The position numbers and the translations under genes are program-made. 64,000 nt of DNA. Origin: a virus. Below are positions 58,272 to 64,000 of the stretch, piece by piece (within the stretch, counting starts at the first letter, position 1; every line of letters starts with the position of its first letter). The notes beneath the pieces were generated by a model. The model saw only the letters and a list, made by a program, of their open reading frames with translations. It did not search any database and was not told where the DNA came from. The DNA is taken from positions 1-64,000 of the IMG/VR virus record IMGVR_UViG_3300028581_002181; one strand, written 5' to 3'.

Positions 58272-58800
58272 ATACATGGGTAATAGTATGCACGTGATTG
58301 ATTGGGATTCTGTAATTAAAGAAGTTCAAGACCAAGAAGGAAAATGTGCCTGCAAGTATCTTCCTGTAAAAGAAGTTGCAGAACTTAAAGAGATCGACGA
58401 TGCACTGGGTAATTATTGTAGAGATTCCATTGAGTGGATCAATTATTATCCAGGCAAAGAATTTTCTATGGACATAGCTCATAAGTTTGGAGACTTTGTA
58501 AAAATGCCCAGAATGATTAAATGTTGGATATCCAAAGTGTTGCCTGGTAAAACTGCACCGTGGCATTGGGACTGGGACGTAGATTGGAAAAAATATTTAG
58601 AAAATGGTCAACCAATAAGATTCACAGCAATGATTAATCCTCCTGCTGTGGGTCATGTGTTTATTGTAGGAGACCAAGCATTATACAATGAAAAACAAGG
58701 TGATGTTCACAAATGGTCTGATTTTAGATCTTATCACGCAGGCACCAATTGTGGATTGGTTCCTAAATTTAATTTTAATTATTTGGCATACGCAGAATGA
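58264..58800 (+). CDS. Fe(II)/2-oxoglutarate oxygenase-like protein 3
   Basis: 178 residues. APWHWDWD (98-105) contains HxD (His101, Asp103), and SYHAGTNCG (156-164) has His158. The adjacent gene is a paralogue with PWHWD and WHAGSNCG in the same places. The start is supported by that similarity (MLEYMGN/MKNYIGN). Possibly part of a hydroxylase pair working in sequence. Stop and next start overlap by four bases. Confidence 0.65.
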   Translation: MLEYMGNSMHVIDWDSVIKEVQDQEGKCACKYLPVKEVAELKEIDDALGNYCRDSIEWINYYPGKEFSMDIAHKFGDFVKMPRMIKCWISKVLPGKTAPWHWDWDVDWKKYLENGQPIRFTAMINPPAVGHVFIVGDQALYNEKQGDVHKWSDFRSYHAGTNCGLVPKFNFNYLAYAE

Positions 58801-59354
58801 AAAATTATATTGGTAATTGTTCTCAAATAATAGATTGGCCCAGTGTGTTGTACTCTGTGCAAAATTCTAAACCTGCTTATCAAGGACCTAGACATAAAAA
58901 AGGACAAGATTTGCCTGGCATAGCTGAAATAAGTTCTTCTTGGGAAAAGGCTGGATACAAATTATTATCAGAAGGTGGAACCATTGGATGGGATATGTGT
59001 GTGCCTGAAGATAACTTTGATCGAAAAATTGTTGATCAATTTGCAGATTACGTGAATGTTGACCCTTTAAGCTGTTGGGTAAGTGTGATTCACCAAGGCT
59101 GTCATGCGCCGTGGCATTGGGACACTCAAGACAATGAGCAAGAGCTAAGAAAAATGGGAAATATAGAAAGATTTCATTGTCATATGGAAGATACTTTTCC
59201 AGGTCATGTGTTGATAGTAGAAAATGATTTATTTTATAATGCAAAGCAAGGAGATGTGTATAAATGGCCTGACAGAAATGCCTGGCACGCAGGTTCCAAC
59301 TGTGGTCAAAGACCTAAATATATTTTTAATTTTTTTGGAAAAAGTCGTACATGA
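58797..59354 (+). CDS. Fe(II)/2-oxoglutarate oxygenase-like protein 4 (paralogue of 3)
   Basis: 185 residues. HAPWHWDTQ (103-111) with His107 and Asp109, and AWHAGSNCG (162-170) with His164. VLIVENDLFYNAKQGDVYKW parallels VFIVGDQALYNEKQGDVHKW in the previous gene. Tandem duplicate. Overlaps the next gene by four bases. Confidence 0.65.
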   Translation: MKNYIGNCSQIIDWPSVLYSVQNSKPAYQGPRHKKGQDLPGIAEISSSWEKAGYKLLSEGGTIGWDMCVPEDNFDRKIVDQFADYVNVDPLSCWVSVIHQGCHAPWHWDTQDNEQELRKMGNIERFHCHMEDTFPGHVLIVENDLFYNAKQGDVYKWPDRNAWHAGSNCGQRPKYIFNFFGKSRT

Positions 59355-59905
59355 AAATTTTAATGACTGGCCATACTTCCCCTATAGGAAGTGTTTTGTT
59401 TGAACATCTATCTTTCACACACCAAGTCACTGGCATATCTAGGCAAAGTGGGTATGATTTAAATAAATTTGAAGATATTCAAAAAATTATAAACGACAGC
59501 ACAAATTATGATCATTTTATAAATTTAGCACACGTGGGAGATGCACAATGTCAATTGTTATCTTTAATTTATAAAAAATGGAGTGAAGTAAATCATTTGG
59601 GAAAGATAATTTCTTTTGGTACACTGGGTACTGAATTGCCAGAAGACATTTTAAAAAAAACTGGCACAGATTTAGATTATTTTAAAAAAAAAATACATTT
59701 AGAAAATATACACAAATGTTTGTCTATTCAAAAAATATTTGGCATTCAACCACAAAGTGTGTTGATTAGAATTTTAAATTTTGGAAAAAAAACTGGTTCA
59801 AGGCAGGGTGAACCTAGCTGCAATAAAGAAGAAATAATTAGAACTGTTGATTACGTATTAAATGAAACTTTATATATAAGCAAGATTGATTTAAGAAAAA
59901 TTTAA
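59351..59905 (+). CDS. Short SDR-like (NAD(P)-binding) protein
   Basis: 184 residues. MKILMTGHTSPIGSVLFEHL (1-20) has the TGxxxxxG nucleotide-binding loop and ISFGTLGTE (about 87-95) the following strand. The usual YxxxK pair is represented by DLDYFKKK (107-114), which is plausible. Shorter than typical SDR enzymes (250). Might reduce or oxidise a sugar intermediate. It converges with the opposite-strand gene, overlapping it at the stops by four bases. Confidence 0.5.
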   Translation: MKILMTGHTSPIGSVLFEHLSFTHQVTGISRQSGYDLNKFEDIQKIINDSTNYDHFINLAHVGDAQCQLLSLIYKKWSEVNHLGKIISFGTLGTELPEDILKKTGTDLDYFKKKIHLENIHKCLSIQKIFGIQPQSVLIRILNFGKKTGSRQGEPSCNKEEIIRTVDYVLNETLYISKIDLRKI

Positions 59906-60708
59906 TAATTACTTAGATGATCTATGCCTAATTTTTTTCTAAATTCATCAGTGAACACACAATCAATACGTAATCCATACTCTTGTTCTTTATTAATTTC
60001 TCCTCCATGCCAATCTTGATCGTTCCAAAAAGCAGCATTAGAATTAATATACACTTTGTTCTTTGATTCAGGATTCCAGATATAGAATCCTCGTTTAGTA
60101 TTATGTCTTATGTGTATGAATTCATTTCGGTGATCACTGTAACCTTGCTGATTGCCATGTTTTCCGTCTAGATCTCTGTGTTCAAAAGGCTGACCGTCAT
60201 GTTCACAATGAAAAAATATCACTCTACCTATACGACTAATAATTTGTTGTGTAAGTAAATTTTTTATCCAAATGACCAATCCTGGAAAATATTTACTTTC
60301 TTCAGTAATCTGTCTTTCTGAATTTCTATGGTCCCAATCTCCTTCGTTCCATAGAAAGTAATATATGTAAGGATCTTTGGCACCCAGCACTGCTTTGAGA
60401 TAGCGTGTGAACTGATTTCTTGTGCGATAATCTTTGATATTGGCATAAAGATCATCACCATTTTTTCTAATAGGATGATCTGCGGAAAGAGCAAGATATT
60501 CTTTTACAGCCATATAAATTGGTTTCCAATTCAATTGATAACTCATGTCCTGCAGATTGAATCCTGGCGACATCCAAGTGCCTTCTTTGGCATATTCTCT
60601 AGCCAGAGCAAAACCTCTACATATTTCCGGATGTAATTTTCTAAAACCTTCTATGTCAAGATGTTGATCTAGAGCAATGTATGGTTTTCCACCAATTCCT
60701 CTTATCAT
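59902..60708 (-). CDS. Fe(II)/2-oxoglutarate oxygenase-like protein 5
   Basis: 268 residues from the ATG at 60708, chosen because a late box stands five bases upstream; a TTG 30 bases further up is less likely. The region CEHDGQPFEHRDLDG (His at the HxD-type site, H-R-D), IHIRHNTKRGFYIW and AAFWNDQDWHGGEI gives the iron-binding triad of 2-oxoglutarate oxygenases. It is the only minus-strand gene between two plus-strand runs, so it was perhaps inverted or added separately. Confidence 0.55.
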   Translation of the reverse strand: MIRGIGGKPYIALDQHLDIEGFRKLHPEICRGFALAREYAKEGTWMSPGFNLQDMSYQLNWKPIYMAVKEYLALSADHPIRKNGDDLYANIKDYRTRNQFTRYLKAVLGAKDPYIYYFLWNEGDWDHRNSERQITEESKYFPGLVIWIKNLLTQQIISRIGRVIFFHCEHDGQPFEHRDLDGKHGNQQGYSDHRNEFIHIRHNTKRGFYIWNPESKNKVYINSNAAFWNDQDWHGGEINKEQEYGLRIDCVFTDEFRKKLGIDHLSNY

Positions 60709-60713
60709 ACAGA

Positions 60714-60720
60714 TATTTAT
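60714..60720 (-). promoter_or_regulatory. Late promoter box (minus strand), five bases from ATG
   Basis: On the minus strand ATAAATA (60720-60714) is followed by five bases and the ATG at 60708. The opposite strand has TAAATA (60724-60729) before the ATG at 60748, so this gap may fire in both directions. Confidence 0.55.
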
Positions 60721-60747
60721 TTGTAAATACATCAGCAATTAATTATT

Positions 60748-61320
60748 ATGGCTTTCAAACTTATACCATATTCCGACAATTTAGATCTCAGTGAATTTTA
60801 CAGCATAGCCAAAAACAAAGGCTTTGTGAATAATTCAACCAAAAAGATGTTGGTGGATTCTTTATCTAACGAAGAAAAATTTCAAGTTTGGATGCTGATG
60901 TGGGATGACAGAGTAATTGGATCCAGTGCAGCACACACTTTTCCTGAAATGGGTGCTGATAGTTTCCGCATAGCTTGTCGTATTTGTACCTTTACAGACT
61001 GTTTGCCTAAAGAATACCAAATGGTGCGAACAAGAGACACCATTAGATATCATCAAACCACAACTCAACAATTTTTTCAACCAGCAGGTATTAATTGGGC
61101 TGGCATAGGAAAAAATTATTATGTTACCACTAATAAAAATACTGACGGCACACAGAGACTGGTGCATTCTATTGTGGCTCCTACTTTGGAAAGTGTTGGT
61201 GTTTACACAAGAATCACCGACATGATGTACCGAGGAACCATACAGACTGTGTGGCGTGTGAATGCAGATGTGTATTTTGATCAATTAAAAAAAGTTAAAT
61301 CATGGCCCACATATGAATAG
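60748..61320 (+). CDS. GNAT-like N-acetyltransferase
   Basis: 190 residues. VWMLMWDDRVIGSSAAH (about 47-63) is the GNAT core strand pattern, and RIACRICTF (74-82) the next strand. The CoA-binding (R/Q)xxGx(G/A) loop is not clear; VRTRDTIRYH (93-102) may replace it. Acyl transfer to an amino sugar would fit the neighbouring aminotransferase-like and glycosyltransferase genes, but is inference. It overlaps the next gene by eight bases. Confidence 0.45.
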   Translation: MAFKLIPYSDNLDLSEFYSIAKNKGFVNNSTKKMLVDSLSNEEKFQVWMLMWDDRVIGSSAAHTFPEMGADSFRIACRICTFTDCLPKEYQMVRTRDTIRYHQTTTQQFFQPAGINWAGIGKNYYVTTNKNTDGTQRLVHSIVAPTLESVGVYTRITDMMYRGTIQTVWRVNADVYFDQLKKVKSWPTYE

Positions 61321-61999
61321 ATACAATTACTACTACAATAATGTACCAGGTCAAGGATTGTGCAGGAACAATCTTGTGTACACCAGTCTTATAAATCAAA
61401 ACAAAACAGAATTTGTGCAATGGTTTCACAATGACACAGAATATCATCGTGGACAAAATGAAGTGATGGATCCCATTCTGATGGAACAAAAATGGCAGAG
61501 AGAAGTGGACATGCTGCTGATGATGCATCACAATTTTCCAAAACACATTCCTGACATATTAGAACTGGACTATGACAATAAAAAAATTATCTATGGCATT
61601 GATGGTGTGGATTTTTGGGAACAGAGTCACACAGTGGGCATGGATGCAGTGCTGCCCAACTGGCGTGAACAGATGCTGGAAATTATGCAAGCACACAAAA
61701 CACTGGGATTATACAAGTATAGTCTACACCCCAGCAGTTACTTTGTGGTGGAAGGCAAATTAAAAAGTGTGAATTATTTCTTCTGCTATCATAAAAGTGA
61801 ACCATTTATCACAGTGCAGGATCATCTCAGTCATATATCACATGAAAGAAGACAATATTTACTGCCCAAAATGAAAGAAATGCACATTGACATGAACATT
61901 CCCACAGATTTTGCCAGCTTGCAGGTATTGTGTTTGGAAAGTTTTAGAAACAATTACCCCAAGGACTTTATAGATGCTGCCATAGCACTGTACAAATAA
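61313..61999 (+). CDS. Kinase-like protein 2 (paralogue of 57636)
   Basis: 228 residues with the same order as the 57636 product: IIYGIDGVDFWEQ (85-97), VLPNWREQMLEIMQAHK (106-122), SLHPSSYFVVEGKLKSVNYF (about 130-150). The Asp of the metal-binding motif is not clear. This suggests an inactive or unusual kinase-like fold. Followed by a radical SAM gene after two bases. Confidence 0.4.
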   Translation: MNRYNYYYNNVPGQGLCRNNLVYTSLINQNKTEFVQWFHNDTEYHRGQNEVMDPILMEQKWQREVDMLLMMHHNFPKHIPDILELDYDNKKIIYGIDGVDFWEQSHTVGMDAVLPNWREQMLEIMQAHKTLGLYKYSLHPSSYFVVEGKLKSVNYFFCYHKSEPFITVQDHLSHISHERRQYLLPKMKEMHIDMNIPTDFASLQVLCLESFRNNYPKDFIDAAIALYK

Positions 62000-62001
62000 T
62001 C

Positions 62002-63159
62002 ATGGAAGATACAAAAACTATAAGTTTGTGCGATCATTGTTATCGTCATTGTGCAGCAGAACGTGTCACACGTGCGGATGGAGTATATCTTGTAAAAACC
62101 TGTGAAGAGCATGGAGAAATGCAGCATATGGTAGAAAGAAATATCGAATTTTATCAGCAACTGCATTATGATGTTTCTGGTTACAGTATACCTCACGGCA
62201 CCATGGTTGAAGTCACTGACAGATGCAACTTGAATTGCCCCCATTGTTATCATAAACCTGATAATAAATTACAGGACCGATCTATAGAAAGTATATGTAA
62301 ACAAATTGCAGAAAAATTTGATGCTGAATCAGGTGCTGTGATATTGGCAGGTGCTGAACCCACAGTGCGTAAAGATTTACCAAAATTAATTATTCAAATT
62401 AAATCATTATTAAAAAAATTAAACAGGCCTGAAGATGTGTGCATATTAACCAATGGAGTAAAGTTGTCTGACAGAGCATGGGTGAAAGAAATCGCTGCTG
62501 CTGGAGCCACCATGGTGATGATTGGCATGAACCATCACACATATCAAGGTCACACGGTGCATCAAAAACAATTGCAAGGCATAGACAACTGTATTGCTGA
62601 AGGAATTTTTGTGTACTATGTGGGCTATACATTGGAAAGTTTGGATCATATGGAAGAAGTGTTGGAAGAAATTCAATCTTTGGGTAATAAGAGTTGGCAG
62701 TATAGGATCAGAGCAGGTTCCGACATAGGTAGATCACCCAATGAACCTAGATTCTTTCTCAGTGATCATGTGGCATTAATAAAATCTATCTGTGATCGCA
62801 AAGGATGGACTTGGGAAAAACACACAGCCGATGACAATCTTTATCACTACATGGTGAACATCAACGGTATCACTCATAGGATAATACAGTGGAGTGATCA
62901 TAAGACCATTGACTTGGAACAATTGCAGTGTGGACCTTGGTGTGACTTTGTGCCGGGAAAACCTGTAACAAATTTTTTACATCAAATTATGTTGCGAGAT
63001 GCTGTGGTGAATAAAAAAATGTTATTGCACGACACTGTGCCTGATCGTTATGTGATTCAATCAAAAAATATAGATTATAAAGAGTCTCAATGGACTTATC
63101 TCAGTTGGGCTGATTATAAAAAATTACAACAAAAAAGTATTAGTATGCTACGAAGTTAG
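62002..63159 (+). CDS. Radical SAM enzyme 8 with N-terminal zinc-like domain (Mj0619/Tes-like layout)
   Basis: 385 residues. The N-terminus has CDHCYRHC (Cys10, Cys13, Cys17) and TCEEHG (33-38), as in the radical SAM group containing archaeal tetraether lipid synthase and Mj0619-like methylases. The core has CNLNCPHC (Cys75, Cys79, Cys82) and AGAEPT in place of GGEP. A C-terminal QCGPWC may bind an auxiliary cluster. Differs in kind from the other seven here and is separate from them. It converges with the fibre-like gene, with 20 bases of overlap. Confidence 0.75.
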   Translation: MEDTKTISLCDHCYRHCAAERVTRADGVYLVKTCEEHGEMQHMVERNIEFYQQLHYDVSGYSIPHGTMVEVTDRCNLNCPHCYHKPDNKLQDRSIESICKQIAEKFDAESGAVILAGAEPTVRKDLPKLIIQIKSLLKKLNRPEDVCILTNGVKLSDRAWVKEIAAAGATMVMIGMNHHTYQGHTVHQKQLQGIDNCIAEGIFVYYVGYTLESLDHMEEVLEEIQSLGNKSWQYRIRAGSDIGRSPNEPRFFLSDHVALIKSICDRKGWTWEKHTADDNLYHYMVNINGITHRIIQWSDHKTIDLEQLQCGPWCDFVPGKPVTNFLHQIMLRDAVVNKKMLLHDTVPDRYVIQSKNIDYKESQWTYLSWADYKKLQQKSISMLRS

Positions 63160-64000
63160 AGAAGTGTACTTCGTATTTGAAAATCGTACCAGATAAAAAT
63201 GTGTTAGGTGTCTGCACTCTTAATCTCACGTTTGCTCCACTGATATCAGCTGTGACTGCATTCACTGGGTTAGAGCCGGTGAATGTGGATGCAATAGATT
63301 GTATGCTGGCTAATCCAGTACCGTTTGCAATCAAAAATTCTCCGATATAACTGTCATTGGCACTATAATGCACGTGAATGGTCACTTTGGCTGCTCTGTA
63401 AATTGCGTGAGCATAAGTCAATGCTGTGTAGGTTTCCAGAGTGCTGCTGGTCACTTGTGTGTATGTGCCTGAATTCATTCCGGTTAAAACTTTTTCCACA
63501 CCAGCTGTGGTGTTGAAAGATGCATTGCCTGCCACTGATAATGTGGCAGTGGGATTGATCATGTTCACTCCCAGTTCACCAAAAGAATTGAAAACTAAAA
63601 ATTTTAAAGATGCTCCACCATCATCTGAAGTGGCAAAACCTATTGCGCCTGGTACTGCACCTGGTGCTACTGGATTGTTTGAGTCTGTTTCTACACTGGC
63701 AAATAAAGCACTGGAAAATCTATAAGCAGTGCCGTCATGTCCACTAACATTCAGTGTGAACAATGGATCGCCTTGTTGCAAAATTGTAGGCACACTGAGA
63801 GTGCCTCTAGACACATTTATTTCAAAACTGTCATTGCTGGTGCCATCAGTTAACGAATTAATTCTTAAACTTTTATTAGAGATTACAGGAGCTTTAATAT
63901 TTAAAGCTGTGCCCAAAGCTGAATTGTTTGCGCCTATTTGTAAGGTGTCCAAACCGTTCAATAGAGTCACTATATTGTCAGTGATCACCACATCGCCGTT
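63140..64000 (-). CDS. Tail-fibre-like protein, N-terminus outside window
   Basis: The visible part is at least 283 residues and the frame continues to the right edge (NGDVVITDN before it). NPTATLSVAGNASFNTTAG is the 'xVGIN/LSVxGNA' type found in phage fibre and tail-spike stalks, and the last 115 residues form a beta-rich knob. It is on the opposite strand to the main virion genes. Related in kind to the fibre genes at 33-38 kb (similar GIN/LxVTGN text at 33.7 kb). Likely an additional or exchangeable fibre. Confidence 0.65.
   Translation of the reverse strand, partial: NGDVVITDNIVTLLNGLDTLQIGANNSALGTALNIKAPVISNKSLRINSLTDGTSNDSFEINVSRGTLSVPTILQQGDPLFTLNVSGHDGTAYRFSSALFASVETDSNNPVAPGAVPGAIGFATSDDGGASLKFLVFNSFGELGVNMINPTATLSVAGNASFNTTAGVEKVLTGMNSGTYTQVTSSTLETYTALTYAHAIYRAAKVTIHVHYSANDSYIGEFLIANGTGLASIQSIASTFTGSNPVNAVTADISGANVRLRVQTPNTFLSGTIFKYEVHFSNFVAY
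63149..63175. terminator. Bidirectional hairpin at converging gene ends
   Basis: TACGAAGT (63149-63156) and ACTTCGTA (63168-63175) form a perfect 8-bp stem with an 11-base loop inside the overlap of two converging genes. No T-run on either strand, so termination strength is uncertain. Confidence 0.45.

Noticed and set aside
1-64000. CRISPR array, insertion sequence or prophage attachment site
   Set aside because: No regularly spaced direct repeats, transposase or integrase genes were seen.

Overview
The window is part of an AT-rich, strictly lytic-looking T4-like marine myovirus (cyanomyophage or pelagimyophage type). It is not a bacterial chromosome: recognisable T4-family genes follow one another with almost no spacing (gp26/gp51-type tail chaperone, gp46, gp47, gp55, gp48/54, gp53, gp5, PAAR tip, gp25, gp6, very long tail-fibre/structural genes), and T4-late-type promoter boxes (ATAAATA) stand before many of them. 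No integrase, repressor or tRNA gene was seen. The host cannot be read from the sequence.

Layout. 1-1.6 kb: tail-assembly chaperone with a candidate -1 frameshift partner, a HemD-like protein and a one-helix membrane protein. 1.6-1.9 kb: a hairpin-rich stretch with no convincing gene. 1.9-6.4 kb (minus strand): GIY-YIG nuclease, a small basic protein, recombination nuclease gp46/gp47 and late sigma factor gp55, driven by a near-consensus sigma70 promoter. 6.4-17.5 kb (plus): baseplate and spike genes, interrupted by a GDP-mannose 3,5-epimerase gene. 17.5-39.5 kb: a giant structural protein of about 4,900 residues that is split by a one-base frameshift, a conserved structural protein, three tandem related tail-fibre genes and another virion protein.

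39.5-63.2 kb is a cargo island of about 28 genes next to the tail-fibre genes. It opens with a strong sigma70-type promoter and holds eight radical SAM enzymes (several with SPASM/twitch-like cysteine clusters), five DxD-type glycosyltransferase-like proteins, a nucleotide-sugar dehydrogenase, five Fe(II)/2-oxoglutarate oxygenase-like proteins, a short PLP aminotransferase-like protein, a QueC-like PP-loop ATPase, a methyltransferase, a GNAT-like protein, a short SDR protein and two kinase-like paralogues. Most genes overlap by 4-20 bases, so the island looks like a few co-translated operons. At the right edge is a partial tail-fibre-like gene on the minus strand.

How it may work together (inference): gp55 reads ATAAATA late promoters, five of which lie exactly five bases from an ATG and so predict leaderless mRNAs. 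The island is probably a sugar- and protein-modifying pathway that decorates the phage's own fibres or alters the host surface. This combination of eight radical SAM enzymes with sugar and oxygenase chemistry beside tail fibres is the best candidate here for an undescribed system.
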